In this document: piece after piece, positions 8,631 to 17,372 of the stretch
How positions within the stretch are numbered: position 1 is the first letter of the stretch
How the letters are laid out: each line of letters begins with the position of its first letter
NCBI GenBank assembly: GCA_031270665.1
Contig: JAISXD010000091.1
Span: 1-36,456, forward strand
DNA: 36,456 bases
Direction of reading: 5' to 3'
DNA from: Tannerellaceae bacterium
GTDB lineage: Bacteria > Bacteroidota > Bacteroidia > Bacteroidales > Tannerellaceae
Translations under genes and position numbers: made by a program
The notes under the pieces: generated by a model
Told to the model about the DNA's origin: nothing
Databases searched by the model: none
Seen by the model: the letters and a program-made list of their open reading frames with translations, nothing else

Positions 8631-9914
8631 TTACAATAACTCAATTGTTTTCTCCAAGGCCATGCCGCGGGAGCCTTTAATCAGGATGTGGTAGTTCTTT
8701 AGCGGATTTGCTTTGAGAGTTGTTAGCAGGCCGTCCGTTGTTTGGCTGGTTGTAAAAGCTTTGCCTGTTTTGCTGAAATATTCTCCGCATAGATATACTT
8801 TATCGAATTTTCCGGCTATTATTTCTTCTATCACTTCGGCATGTAATGCTTCGCCGGCTGTGCCCAATTCTTTCATATCTCCCAGGATAAGGGCTTTTGG
8901 GGATACATCCATCGCGGCGAAATTCCGTATGGCTGTTTTCATGCTGGTGGGATTGGCGTTGTAGGCGTCAATGATCAGTTGATTGCTTGCCGTTTTTTTA
9001 TATTGCGAACGATTATTGACCGGTTCGTAAGCGGCGATGGAACGGCTGATACGTTCGGCGGGTATCTTGAAATAGCGGCCAACAACTACTGCCGCCAACA
9101 CATTATCCAAATTATAGGCGCCTACCAAATGCGTTTCAACGGTATGAATCTTACCTTGTTGCCGCCAGTCGAAAATAAGGAACGGTGTGTTGCCGACAAC
9201 ATGTCCTGAGGTAAAAGCATCATCCGAAGAACCATACGTAATTTGTTCAATGCCTTTGGCAATGGATTGCAATTCCCGGTCTTCTTCCCGGATAAAGATT
9301 ATCCCTTTTGTCCGGCGTATGTAATCGTATAACTCCCCTTTTGTTTTTATAATATTTTCAAACGAACCAAAGCCTTCCAGATGGGCCTGTCCCACGTTTG
9401 TAATAATTCCGTAGTTGGGCTGGGCAATTTCCGCCAATTCTTTAATATCTCCCAAATGGCTGGCTCCCATTTCGATAACAGCCATTTCATGATCGTGGTT
9501 TATCCTGAGCAAGGTAAGCGGTACGCCTATCCGGTTATTCAGGTTTCCTTCCGTATAGAGCAGGTTAAACTTTGTAGAAAGGACGGTAGCGATCAATTCT
9601 TTGGTCGTCGTTTTCCCATTGGTGCCGGTAATTGCTATTACAGGTATACCTACTATCTTACGATGTCGCTGCGCTAATTGTTGCAATGTTTTCAACGCAT
9701 CATCAACCAGAATCGTCCGTTCGCCTTTATAATAGGCGGGATTATCAATTACCGCATAATCGGCGCCTACGGCTAAGGCTTGTTCGGCAAATTGATTTCC
9801 GTCAAACGTATCTCCTTTCAATGCAAAAAATAAAGAACCTCTCCGGCAATTCCGGCTGTCCGTCGTTATTTGCGGATGACGTAAATAAATTTGATATAAT
9901 TCAGAAATAGTCAT
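8631..9914 (-). CDS. murF: UDP-N-acetylmuramoyl-tripeptide--D-alanyl-D-alanine ligase MurF
   Basis: MurF adds D-Ala-D-Ala to the UDP-MurNAc-tripeptide in the last cytoplasmic step of peptidoglycan precursor synthesis. The 427-residue protein shows the N-terminal Mur ligase domain (ITTDSRNCRRGSLFFALKG), the ATP-binding loop GTNGKTTTKE at 97-106, the central-domain motif TEGNLNNRIGVPLTLL, and the C-terminal domain with the 'RSQYKK...IDAYNANPTSM' signature. The gene stands alone on the minus strand, divergent from folP. A TAnnTTTG box lies 30 bp upstream. Length and motifs are normal. Confidence 0.98.
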   Translation of the reverse strand: MTISELYQIYLRHPQITTDSRNCRRGSLFFALKGDTFDGNQFAEQALAVGADYAVIDNPAYYKGERTILVDDALKTLQQLAQRHRKIVGIPVIAITGTNGKTTTKELIATVLSTKFNLLYTEGNLNNRIGVPLTLLRINHDHEMAVIEMGASHLGDIKELAEIAQPNYGIITNVGQAHLEGFGSFENIIKTKGELYDYIRRTKGIIFIREEDRELQSIAKGIEQITYGSSDDAFTSGHVVGNTPFLIFDWRQQGKIHTVETHLVGAYNLDNVLAAVVVGRYFKIPAERISRSIAAYEPVNNRSQYKKTASNQLIIDAYNANPTSMKTAIRNFAAMDVSPKALILGDMKELGTAGEALHAEVIEEIIAGKFDKVYLCGEYFSKTGKAFTTSQTTDGLLTTLKANPLKNYHILIKGSRGMALEKTIELL

Positions 9915-9943
9915 AAGCTTCTTTCAATAGTGTTTTCTTTGCA

Positions 9944-9951
9944 CAAATGTA
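9944..9951 (-). promoter_or_regulatory. -7 box of murF promoter
   Basis: Reads TACATTTG on the minus strand, a match to TAnnTTTG, 30 nt before the murF start codon. It shares a 93-bp divergent intergenic region with the folP promoter. A -33 element is not obvious. Confidence 0.55.
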
Positions 9952-9971
9952 ACAGATATTATTTAATTCCG

Positions 9972-9979
9972 TACTTTTG
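9972..9979 (+). promoter_or_regulatory. -7 box of folP-cdaA promoter
   Basis: Reads TACTTTTG, a match to the TAnnTTTG consensus, 29 nt before the GTG start of folP. The spacing gives a short leader of about 20 nt. Confidence 0.55.
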
Positions 9980-10007
9980 TAATGATTAGTTTATAAATTA
10001 AATATAA

Positions 10008-10850
10008 GTGAGGCAAAAAACGATTAATATCAAAGGGACGCTTGTTTCAATAGAATCCCCTTTAGTGATGGGTATTTTAAATATAACGCCCGATTCTTTC
10101 TATGCCGGCAGCCGGAAACAAACGGAGGCGGATATAACTAAACGCATTGAAACCATCCTGCAGGAAGGAGGGCAGATAATAGATATCGGAGGATATTCGT
10201 CGCGTCCCGACGCCGATAACGTTTCTCCCGAAGAAGAAACGGCGCGGTTGGCTTTTGCCCTTAAGATACTAAACAGGCATTATCCGGATGCTATTGTCTC
10301 GGTAGATACGTTTCGTGCAGACGTTGCCCGCCGCTGTGTGGAAGAGTACGGAGTAGCGATCATCAACGATATTGCCGGCGGCGAATTGGATTCCGGCATG
10401 TTTCAAACAGTAGCCGCTCTGCAAGTCCCTTACATTATGATGCATATGCGGGGGACGCCGCAAACCATGCAACAATTTACCGTCTACAACGACCTGATTG
10501 CCGACATTCGGAAATACTTCTCGGACAAAGTGTACCGGCTCGAACAAATGGGCGTGAATGATATCATCCTCGACCCGGGCTTTGGTTTTAGCAAAACGGT
10601 AGAGCAGAATTATCAATTGATGCACCACCTGAATGATTTCGATATCTTCGGGTTTCCCTTATTAGTGGGTATTTCCCGTAAGGCAATGATTTATAAGTAT
10701 CTCGACACGACCCCTTCCGAAAGCCTTAACGGTACAAGCATTTTAAATACGCTCGCTTTGCTCAACGGCGCGGATATTCTCCGGGTGCATGATGTGAAAG
10801 AAGCGGCAGAGGTAGTAAAAATAGTATCCAAATACAATAATACCTTATAA
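10008..10850 (+). CDS. folP: Dihydropteroate synthase FolP
   Basis: FolP condenses p-aminobenzoate with dihydropterin pyrophosphate in folate synthesis and is the sulfonamide target. The 280-residue TIM-barrel protein carries all main motifs: MGILNITPDSFYAGS (pterin and diphosphate loop), IDIGGYSSRPDA, SVDTFRADVA, IINDIAGG, MHMRGTPQTMQ, LDPGFGFSK and GISRKAM. Translation appears to begin at a GTG (10008); no upstream ATG exists in frame. The diadenylate cyclase gene follows after only 3 nt, a pairing known in Bacteroidota, so the two are surely co-transcribed. Confidence 0.97.
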   Translation: MRQKTINIKGTLVSIESPLVMGILNITPDSFYAGSRKQTEADITKRIETILQEGGQIIDIGGYSSRPDADNVSPEEETARLAFALKILNRHYPDAIVSVDTFRADVARRCVEEYGVAIINDIAGGELDSGMFQTVAALQVPYIMMHMRGTPQTMQQFTVYNDLIADIRKYFSDKVYRLEQMGVNDIILDPGFGFSKTVEQNYQLMHHLNDFDIFGFPLLVGISRKAMIYKYLDTTPSESLNGTSILNTLALLNGADILRVHDVKEAAEVVKIVSKYNNTL

Positions 10851-10853
10851 TAT

Positions 10854-11621
10854 ATGTGGATGCATATGGGTATAAAAGACGTTATTGATATACTGCTGGT
10901 AGCTTTCTTCCTGTACTATACGTATAGACTGATGAAGAATTCGGGCACAATGGCCCTCTTCAGTGGTATTATTTCTTTTATTGCCGTGTGGATATTAGTA
11001 TCGCAGGTGTTAGACATGCGTTTGATGGGCGCCATATTGGATAAATTAATCAGCGTAGGCGTTATTGTGTTGATTATCTTGTTTCAAGGTGAAATCCGAC
11101 GTTTTTTGCTTGCCTTAGGTTCCCATAGTCGGTGGAAGTTCCTTACCAAACTGTTTTTCCGGAAAAACGGAGAAGATGAGAACGAAAAAAAATATGTCGC
11201 CCCGGTAGTATTGGCCTGTATGAATATGGCCCGTAAAAAGACAGGGGCGCTGATTGTGATCCAGCAAGAGATGGATTTGTCTGTCTATGAACATACCGGC
11301 GAGATGTTCAATGCTGATGTCAATGCCCGTTTGATAGAGAACCTGTTTTTCAAAAACAGCCCTTTGCACGATGGCGCCATGATTATTGCCGACAGTAGAA
11401 TTAAAGCGGCCGGTTGCATCCTGCCGGTTGCCCGTAACGCAATCATTCCGAAAGAGCTTGGATTGAGGCACCGTTCGGGCTTGGGGATGTCGATGGAAAC
11501 AGATGCATTGGTTATCATTGTTTCGGAAGAAAGAGGGAAAATATCAGTAGCCCACGAAGGAAAACTGAGTCAGGACATAACAGCCGAAGAATTGCAACAA
11601 ATACTCTCTGGGGAAGAATAA
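10854..11621 (+). CDS. cdaA: Diadenylate cyclase (c-di-AMP synthase), CdaA type
   Basis: This enzyme makes cyclic di-AMP from two ATP; the messenger controls potassium and osmotic balance and cell-wall homeostasis. The 255-residue protein has an N-terminal membrane part with about three segments (about 10-25, 33-52, 65-85) and a DisA_N catalytic domain (about 118-235) with DGA at 173-175 and RHR at 205-207, the signature ATP-binding motifs. The predicted start is 10854; ATGs at 10860 and 10866 are possible alternatives. It lies 3 nt after folP. No CdaR-like regulator follows it, unlike in Firmicutes. Confidence 0.96.
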   Translation: MWMHMGIKDVIDILLVAFFLYYTYRLMKNSGTMALFSGIISFIAVWILVSQVLDMRLMGAILDKLISVGVIVLIILFQGEIRRFLLALGSHSRWKFLTKLFFRKNGEDENEKKYVAPVVLACMNMARKKTGALIVIQQEMDLSVYEHTGEMFNADVNARLIENLFFKNSPLHDGAMIIADSRIKAAGCILPVARNAIIPKELGLRHRSGLGMSMETDALVIIVSEERGKISVAHEGKLSQDITAEELQQILSGEE

Positions 11622-11708
11622 AGATACGTTACTGTTAAATCTTCTAAAACTGACACGCCGGCTTGTAAATTCTTTATGCGTTTTGCAAAGTCGATATTGC
11701 ATTTTGAT

Positions 11709-11716
11709 TATTTTTG
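11709..11716 (+). promoter_or_regulatory. -7 box of pta-ackA promoter
   Basis: Reads TATTTTTG, fitting TAnnTTTG. A TTTTG ending at 11685 may serve as the -33 element, with a spacer of 23 nt, a little long. The box lies 47 nt before the pta start codon. Confidence 0.55.
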
Positions 11717-11763
11717 TAACCAAATCGCCACGGTAACGAATAAATAATATAAAAACTTCCACT

Positions 11764-12774
11764 ATGGAATTATTGCAAAAAATCATCGAACACGCTAAAG
11801 CTAATAAACAGCGTATTGTCCTTCCCGAAGGAACGGAAGAACGGACTCTTTTTGCTGCCGACCGTTTATTGGCCGGCCAGGTTGCGGACATTATTCTTAT
11901 TGGGAATCCTGATGCAATCCATTCGTTAGCCGGCGTACATGGATTGAACCACATTCATAAAGCGACTATCATTGATCCTACAGATCATCCGAAAAAAGAA
12001 AGCTATGCAGCGTTACTCCTTTCGTTACGCCAAAAGAAAGGGATGACGCCTGAAAAAGCAGCACTCTTAGTAGAAGATCCGTTGTATTTAGCCTGCTTGA
12101 TGATAAAAGCAGGAGATGCAGACGGCGAAATAGCCGGCGCGCTAAATACAACGGGAGATGTGCTTCGCCCGGCATTGCAACTAATTAAAACAGAGGCTGG
12201 CATAAGTAGCGTATCAGGGGCTTATTTAATGTTTACTAAAAACAATCCGTATGGCGAAAACGGGCTGCTGATCTTTGCCGACTGTGCGGTAATTCCGAAT
12301 CCTACAGCCGCCGAATTAGCAGAAATAGCTGTAACTACCGCCCGTACGGCAAGAGCGATTGCACACATTGAACCAAGAGTTGCCATGCTGAGCTTCTCGA
12401 CGAAAGGAAGCGCTTCGCATGAAATGATTGATAAGGTAGTAGAAGCAACCCGCTTGGCCAAAGAAATGGCGCCGGATGTGAAGATAGACGGCGAATTGCA
12501 GGCTGATGCGGCATTAGTTCCCTCCATTGGCGCTAAGAAAGCGCCGGGAAGCGAAATTGCCGGAAAAGCAAATGTGTTAATATTCCCATCGCTTGAAGTA
12601 GGGAATATTGCTTATAAATTGGTAGAACGTCTGGGAAATGCAGAGGCCGTAGGCCCGATTCTTCAGGGAATGGCAGCGCCGGTAAATGATTTATCACGCG
12701 GATGCTCATCAGACGATATATATAAAATGGTAGCTGTTACGGCGAATCAGGCTATCGCCCTCAAAAAAAACTAA
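11764..12774 (+). CDS. pta: Phosphate acetyltransferase
   Basis: Pta interconverts acetyl-CoA and acetyl phosphate, the first step of acetate production with ATP gain in fermentation. At 336 residues it is the short form made only of the PTA/PTB domain, without the N-terminal regulatory domains of the enterobacterial enzyme. Recognisable pieces include [15 protein letters not shown] near the N-terminus, [37 protein letters not shown] and the C-terminal [20 protein letters not shown]. ackA begins 19 nt downstream, so the pair forms an operon. Confidence 0.98.
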   Translation: MELLQKIIEHAKANKQRIVLPEGTEERTLFAADRLLAGQVADIILIGNPDAIHSLAGVHGLNHIHKATIIDPTDHPKKESYAALLLSLRQKKGMTPEKAALLVEDPLYLACLMIKAGDADGEIAGALNTTGDVLRPALQLIKTEAGISSVSGAYLMFTKNNPYGENGLLIFADCAVIPNPTAAELAEIAVTTARTARAIAHIEPRVAMLSFSTKGSASHEMIDKVVEATRLAKEMAPDVKIDGELQADAALVPSIGAKKAPGSEIAGKANVLIFPSLEVGNIAYKLVERLGNAEAVGPILQGMAAPVNDLSRGCSSDDIYKMVAVTANQAIALKKN

Positions 12775-12793
12775 CGTAAGAAAAAAAACAGGT

Positions 12794-13996
12794 ATGAAGA
12801 TATTAGTTTTGAACTGTGGCAGTTCATCTGTAAAATATAAGTTGTTCAATATGGACAACGGCGAAGTGGCGGCGCAAGGTGGCGTGGAAAAGTTAGGATT
12901 ACCGGGGTCGTTCCTGAAATTCATCTTGCCGGACGGGCAGAAAGTAGTGTTGGAACAGGATTTGCCGGAACATAATGCAGCCATTGAGTTTATACTCCGT
13001 ATCCTGACCGGGAATGAATATGGATGTATCAGGTCATTAAAAGAAATAGACGCTGTAGGTCACCGGGTAGTTCATGGCGCCGAGAAGTTTAGCAGCAGTA
13101 TACTTGTTACTCCGGAAGTAATCGGGCAAATGGTAGAATGTATTGATTTGGCCCCTTTGCACAATCCGCCGAACCTGAAAGGAATTCGTGCCATGCAAAC
13201 CATTATGCCGGATATTCCGCAGGTGGGCGTATTCGATACCGCTTTCCATCAAACGATGCCGGATTATGCCTATATGTATGGTCTGCCTTATTCCATGTAT
13301 AAGAAACATGGCATCCGCCGGTATGGCTTCCACGGAACCAGCCACCGGTATGTATCGGCCCGTGCATGTGAAATATTGGGTGTACCGTATGAAGAACAAC
13401 GTATCATTACGGCCCATATCGGAAACGGAGGCTCTATCGCAGCCATCAAAAACGGAAAATCCGTAGATACGTCTATGGGGCTGACTCCGGTGGAAGGATT
13501 GCTGATGGGTACCCGTTGCGGAGATATAGACGCAGGCGCCCTTACCTATATAATGGATAAGGAAAACTTAGACGCCAGAGGAATATCCGACCTGATTAAT
13601 AAACAAAGCGGCGTATGGGGTCTTTCGGGTATCTCATCGGATATGCGTGAAATAGAAGCGGCTGTTGCCGAAGGCGATAAACACGCCATCTTAGCCCTGA
13701 GCGTTTATAATTACCGCATTAAAAAGTATATCGGAGCCTATGCCGCCGTATTAGGCGGAGTTGATATCCTCGTATTTACAGGAGGTGTAGGCGAAAATCA
13801 ATGGAGTACCCGTAAAGCCGTATGTACTGATATGGAATATATGGGTATGAAGTTAGACTCTGAAAAGAACGATGGCATGCGTGGAGAAGAAATGGTGATC
13901 AGCGCCCCGGATAGCCGGGTAACAATTATGGTAATCCCTACCGATGAAGAATATATGATTGCTTCGGATACAATGGAGATATTGAATCAATTGTAA
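12794..13996 (+). CDS. ackA: Acetate kinase
   Basis: AckA converts acetyl phosphate plus ADP to acetate plus ATP and completes the Pta-AckA pathway. The 400-residue protein has the ASKHA-fold motifs: NCGSSSVKYKLF at the N-terminus, GHRVVHGAEKF, GVFDTAFHQTMP with the catalytic Asp, RRYGFHGTSHRYV, HIGNGGSIAAI and GLTPVEGLLMGTRCGDID, and VFTGGVGENQWSTR near the C-terminus. The length is typical. It is the last gene of the pta-ackA operon, followed 5 nt after the stop by a very long hairpin. Confidence 0.98.
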   Translation: MKILVLNCGSSSVKYKLFNMDNGEVAAQGGVEKLGLPGSFLKFILPDGQKVVLEQDLPEHNAAIEFILRILTGNEYGCIRSLKEIDAVGHRVVHGAEKFSSSILVTPEVIGQMVECIDLAPLHNPPNLKGIRAMQTIMPDIPQVGVFDTAFHQTMPDYAYMYGLPYSMYKKHGIRRYGFHGTSHRYVSARACEILGVPYEEQRIITAHIGNGGSIAAIKNGKSVDTSMGLTPVEGLLMGTRCGDIDAGALTYIMDKENLDARGISDLINKQSGVWGLSGISSDMREIEAAVAEGDKHAILALSVYNYRIKKYIGAYAAVLGGVDILVFTGGVGENQWSTRKAVCTDMEYMGMKLDSEKNDGMRGEEMVISAPDSRVTIMVIPTDEEYMIASDTMEILNQL

Positions 13997-14001
13997 GTTA
14001 A

Positions 14002-14071
14002 AATTCAATGTCGTTTAGTTAAGGAATCGGATGCCTTACGACGTTATTCCTTAACTGAACGACATTGAATT
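14002..14071 (+). terminator. Very long hairpin after ackA
   Basis: Arms 14002-14027 and 14046-14071 pair over 26 positions with a single G-U wobble, around an 18-nt loop. It starts 5 nt after the ackA stop codon. A T-tract is poor (GCATTTTC follows), so it may act both as terminator and as a 3' stabilising structure. The stem is much longer than normal intrinsic terminators of this window. Confidence 0.8.
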
Positions 14072-14115
14072 GCATTTTCAAATAGATGTCTTATTCGTGG
14101 ATATCAGAATACTTA

Positions 14116-14673
14116 TACTTCACGCGGTCTGGTTTTGTGAGATGTCATTTGGTTCAAAAAGTTAAAAATTTAAGGATAAAAGTTTGCCTAAACAATCATG
14201 ACAAGTTTCATTGACAGTATCGAAAAAACATTTAATAGCATGGTGGAATTTATCAGGAGAGTCATAATATCTGGCAATATCCAATACAAGAAAGATTGGT
14301 TTCATGCTGTATTTTTCTTTTAACTGGACAAGGAAATCCATGATTGTTTCAGCTTCTTTCTCAAGATATTGTTGTTGTTTTTCCACATTTAGCTTACCCG
14401 GAATCGCAGTGAGTTTACGATATCTCTGAATCCATGCCTGCGCATAAAAGCTCTCACTTGGGCAGGCTTTCTTTCGATTCCGGTAAACTCCTTGATTCTC
14501 GTTATGGCTTGGGCTATACTGCATACCGGATTACGGTTGAAATCTTTCGTAATTTAGCCGTCGAATTTCTTTGCCGGAGAGATTCAGTTTAGTAAGCATC
14601 TTTTATGGGGTTTGAATACTACAAAGATGTTTACTTTTTTATTTTATCTCACTATTTTAAACCGCGCGAAGTA
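14116..14673 (-). mobile_element. Decayed IS630-family insertion sequence with terminal inverted repeats
   Basis: A transposase relic is bracketed by imperfect inverted repeats (about 14113-14143 and 14646-14676). They share TTATACTTC, then CGCGGT, then GTGAGAT at the same spacing. Each outer end is next to a TA dinucleotide (14114-14115 and 14674-14675), consistent with the TA target duplication of the IS630/Tc1 group. The element is about 560 bp, roughly half the normal size, because internal parts of the transposase are missing. It sits in the gap between ackA and the convergent small secreted protein gene, interrupting nothing obvious. Confidence 0.8.
14162..14599 (-). pseudogene. IS630-family transposase remnant
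   Basis: Translation from the ATG at 14599 gives MLTKLNLSGKEIRRLNYERF, the usual N-terminus of these transposases, then an in-frame TAA at 14531-14533. A neighbouring frame at about 14428-14517 reads AQAITRIKEFTGIERKPAQV, a typical internal region. The first frame resumes with RYRKLTAIPGKLNVEKQQ, then ETIMDFLVQLKEKY, FLVLDIARYY (normally LDNARYH) and the C-terminal end DKFHHAIKCFFDTV...LNF. Thus it has a nonsense codon, two frameshifts and at least two internal deletions that remove most of the DDE catalytic core. The apparent 120-residue ORF (14162-14524) is not a functional gene. Confidence 0.82.
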
Positions 14674-14736
14674 TAACACACATGAGTGGCAAAATCGGCA
14701 GTAATCGTGATTTCTCGTATCGGTACTACAACTCCT

Positions 14737-15120
14737 TTATTTCTTTATTTTCTTGAAAGTGACCGGCATTTCCCAGCCGTCGGCAGTAACTGTTCCCGTC
14801 AGTTCTTCTTTATCCGGCTTGATAGAAACTTTCACATCGCTGCCGTCTACCGACAGGTTACAATGATACGTATCGCCTTCTTTTTTAATTTCTTTAATCG
14901 TATAAGAAGACGTACCGATCCGGGCAATAGCCGTCAGTTTTCCATCTGTTTCTTTGAACTCTATACTTCCGTCCTGGTAGCCATAGGGGGCGTCGGGTAG
15001 TGAATACGACCAGTTACCTTTCAGTTTATCGTTGTTTGCATCCATTGTTCCGGCATACACCGCCATCGTAAAGAATAAGAAGCCGAAAAGAACGGCTGTT
15101 TTTGTAATTTGTGTGTTCAT
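14737..15120 (-). CDS. Small secreted hypothetical protein (beta-rich)
   Basis: This is a 127-residue exported protein of unknown function. The start at 15120 is chosen because it gives a clean signal peptide (MNTQITKTAVLFGFLFFTMAVYAG); the frame extends to 15204 but would overlap the metallophosphoesterase gene. The mature part (about 24-127) alternates polar and hydrophobic residues (GNWSYSLPDAP..., IEFKETDGKLTAIARIG, EELTGTVTADGWEMPVTFKKIKK). This suggests a small beta-barrel or lipocalin-like fold similar to other Bacteroidales periplasmic proteins. It lies 34 bp after the phosphoesterase operon on the same strand and may be co-transcribed with it. Confidence 0.82.
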   Translation of the reverse strand: MNTQITKTAVLFGFLFFTMAVYAGTMDANNDKLKGNWSYSLPDAPYGYQDGSIEFKETDGKLTAIARIGTSSYTIKEIKKEGDTYHCNLSVDGSDVKVSIKPDKEELTGTVTADGWEMPVTFKKIKK

Positions 15121-15154
15121 GATCTGTTTATTTAAACGATGTAAATATAGTAAT

Positions 15155-16279
15155 TTATTTGAATTGAATATGCAAGACGACCATTTCGGAAACAGTTCCC
15201 ACACGATAAGGAGGGCCGGCGATACCTATACCGGACGAAACATATAATTGGGTATTCCCTTTCCGGCAATAACCATACGGGCATTCGTAAATCAGTTTCA
15301 TCAGTAAAGGATACGGCCATAACTGCCCATAGTGTGTATGCCCATATAGGCCAAGGGCGACGCCATTCATGGATGCTTCGGCGAAAGTCCAGGGTTGATG
15401 ATCGAGCAGTATTTTCGATTTTCCGGGATCGAAGTTCTTTGTCAACGCATTTAATGGTTTGCGGCTTTTATTGATATAATCGTCTCTGCCTATCAGGTAG
15501 AATGAGTTATTTATTAAAACAGCGGAATCGATTAATAACATAGCCCCAGTCTTACGTATCCAGTTTAGCTTGGCATATCGGTTTGCCCTGTACTCGTGAT
15601 TACCCAATATGGCGTAGACGCCTAAAGGGGCTTTTATCTTTTGTAAATCATATTCGGCATGCATTTGTTCGGCAAACCTGGATTCATAATCCATCAGGTC
15701 GCCTGCAAGGACTACCATATCCGGTTGTTGGGCATTACTCATGGCAACAAATTTCTCCACTTGCTTTTTGTCGATGATCTCTCCGATATGAAGGTCGCTC
15801 ATCATAACAACGGTCAGGCTATCCAACTTGCCCGTTCCTTTGGGAATTATGATGTTCTGATGGGTTACAACCGGGTTCATAACCGCCCAGTAAGCATGAC
15901 TCAATAATCCTGCGACGCTCAGGATAACAAGAAAGAAAAGCATTAATTTTGCCTGCGCCCAATGCGATGTTATCCATTTAGGATACCAGGGATGTATCCG
16001 GTTGGATAAACGAACCAGTTCTATCACCAGCAGGGCCATGGTAACATACAGCAACTGAATATACCACGTTCCACAATAGTAGAGGATGGGTGTCATCACA
16101 TCATCTGACAGCGATTTATGAAAGAAAAAGCCGGTAAAGAAAACAATCAGTTCGATAGCAAACAGCAATATATAAGGTATCCGCCAGCTTCTTTTGGCAG
16201 GTATGGCCTGCCATCCTCTCCGGAAAACATACGGATTGAGTACTAATTGCGCTACTATCGAACCCAAGAATACTTTCAT
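15155..16279 (-). CDS. Membrane-anchored metallophosphoesterase (calcineurin-like), copy 2
   Basis: This is a 374-residue protein with about four hydrophobic segments in the first 135 residues, followed by a calcineurin-like phosphoesterase domain on a soluble face. The metal-binding motifs are intact: SDLHIGE (D162, H164), AGDLMD (D194), LGNHEY (N227, H228), LDHQPW (H294) and GHTHYGQLWP (H314, H316). Relatives such as YkuE or LpxH-like enzymes cleave phosphate esters including lipid substrates; the substrate here is unknown. Its start codon directly follows the stop of a paralogous gene (TAAATG). The two are clearly a tandem duplication and are probably made from one mRNA. Confidence 0.94.
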   Translation of the reverse strand: MKVFLGSIVAQLVLNPYVFRRGWQAIPAKRSWRIPYILLFAIELIVFFTGFFFHKSLSDDVMTPILYYCGTWYIQLLYVTMALLVIELVRLSNRIHPWYPKWITSHWAQAKLMLFFLVILSVAGLLSHAYWAVMNPVVTHQNIIIPKGTGKLDSLTVVMMSDLHIGEIIDKKQVEKFVAMSNAQQPDMVVLAGDLMDYESRFAEQMHAEYDLQKIKAPLGVYAILGNHEYRANRYAKLNWIRKTGAMLLIDSAVLINNSFYLIGRDDYINKSRKPLNALTKNFDPGKSKILLDHQPWTFAEASMNGVALGLYGHTHYGQLWPYPLLMKLIYECPYGYCRKGNTQLYVSSGIGIAGPPYRVGTVSEMVVLHIQFK

Positions 16280-17368
16280 TTATTCAAACCTGAGGTTAAA
16301 TACAATAAGTTCACTATCCGAGCCAATACGGAAAGGAGGCCCCCATAATGACAAGCCGGACGAGGTATAGAAATGTGTATCCCCTTTCTTTAAATAACCA
16401 TAACTAAGTTCAAACAGTTGTTTGGTTACCAACGTTAACGGCCAAACCTGCCCATGATGGGTGTGTCCGCTGATTTGCAAATCCACCCCTGCTTTGGCGG
16501 CTTTGTCCAATTCCCAGGGCTGATGGTCTAACACAATAACCGGCCATTCGGGGTTTAGCTTTTCAACTAATTCTTTAACAGTTAAACGATTGCGATTGCT
16601 GCGGTCGTCCCGTCCGATAATTTGCAAATGGTTCGGCAGTGTTACTACCGAATCACAGAGTAAATGTACTTGGGTAGGCCGAAGAAAATCTTTACTTTCG
16701 CGGATACCGCTTATATATTCATGATTTCCCGGCGCCATATAAATACCTAAAGGCGCTTTTAATTGCGCCAGTTCTTCCTCCATCCGCTGAGAGCGAAGCG
16801 GTGTGATGCTACTGTCTATCAAGTCTCCGGCGATAAGTATCAAGTCGGGTTGCCGGGCGTTGATCAGGGCTACATACTTTTTGAGTGCGGCTTTGTTGGT
16901 TCCATATCCAATATGAAGGTCGCTTACGGCTACTACTTTCAATTGTTTGCCGGGAGAGCCAATCGGTTTATTCAGGGTAATATCAAGCTGCTTTACCGCC
17001 GGATGCGTATAATGGATAAATCCATACAACAGCACACAGGACACCAATCCCAAAACGATAAAAAAACTATACGTATAACTCCAATGGAAAAGTTTCAACA
17101 AGTCGGTAACCAATAAGCCAGGTACCATATATAAGGTGAAAACCAACCAGCCGGTACCGGTCTGATGCAAATAATGGGCTAATGTAGCAGGTAGGGCTTC
17201 GTCTCTTTTAATCATGTACAGGAAAGAAAACGCTCCCAACCAGTAAATAGCAGCAATGATCAGTTTAAAACCAATTGGCAAGCCGGAAAGGGCTTGCCAA
17301 CCTCGGATGAATATATAGATATTTCCACTAAAATAAATTCCGAAAAGAATAATAAAAAATACAGGCAT
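16280..17368 (-). CDS. Membrane-anchored metallophosphoesterase (calcineurin-like), copy 1
   Basis: This 362-residue paralogue of the adjacent gene has the same architecture. Hydrophobic segments occupy about residues 3-120, then comes a calcineurin-like domain with SDLHIGYG (D150, H152), AGDLIDSS (D182), PGNHEY (N215, H216), LDHQPW and SGHTHHGQVWP. All metal ligands appear present, so the enzyme should be active. Both C-termini share the motif 'YGY..KG.T..Y.SSG...WGPP.RIG/AGPPYRVG'. It starts 5 bp after the nitroreductase stop codon, and the downstream copy begins immediately at its own stop. The substrate is unknown. Confidence 0.94.
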   Translation of the reverse strand: MPVFFIILFGIYFSGNIYIFIRGWQALSGLPIGFKLIIAAIYWLGAFSFLYMIKRDEALPATLAHYLHQTGTGWLVFTLYMVPGLLVTDLLKLFHWSYTYSFFIVLGLVSCVLLYGFIHYTHPAVKQLDITLNKPIGSPGKQLKVVAVSDLHIGYGTNKAALKKYVALINARQPDLILIAGDLIDSSITPLRSQRMEEELAQLKAPLGIYMAPGNHEYISGIRESKDFLRPTQVHLLCDSVVTLPNHLQIIGRDDRSNRNRLTVKELVEKLNPEWPVIVLDHQPWELDKAAKAGVDLQISGHTHHGQVWPLTLVTKQLFELSYGYLKKGDTHFYTSSGLSLWGPPFRIGSDSELIVFNLRFE

Positions 17369-17372
17369 TCAT

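Noticed and set aside
14162..14524. 120-residue ORF as an intact gene
   Set aside because: It is part of the broken IS630 transposase; upstream coding in the same frame is cut by a stop, and pieces of the family lie in another frame or are missing.
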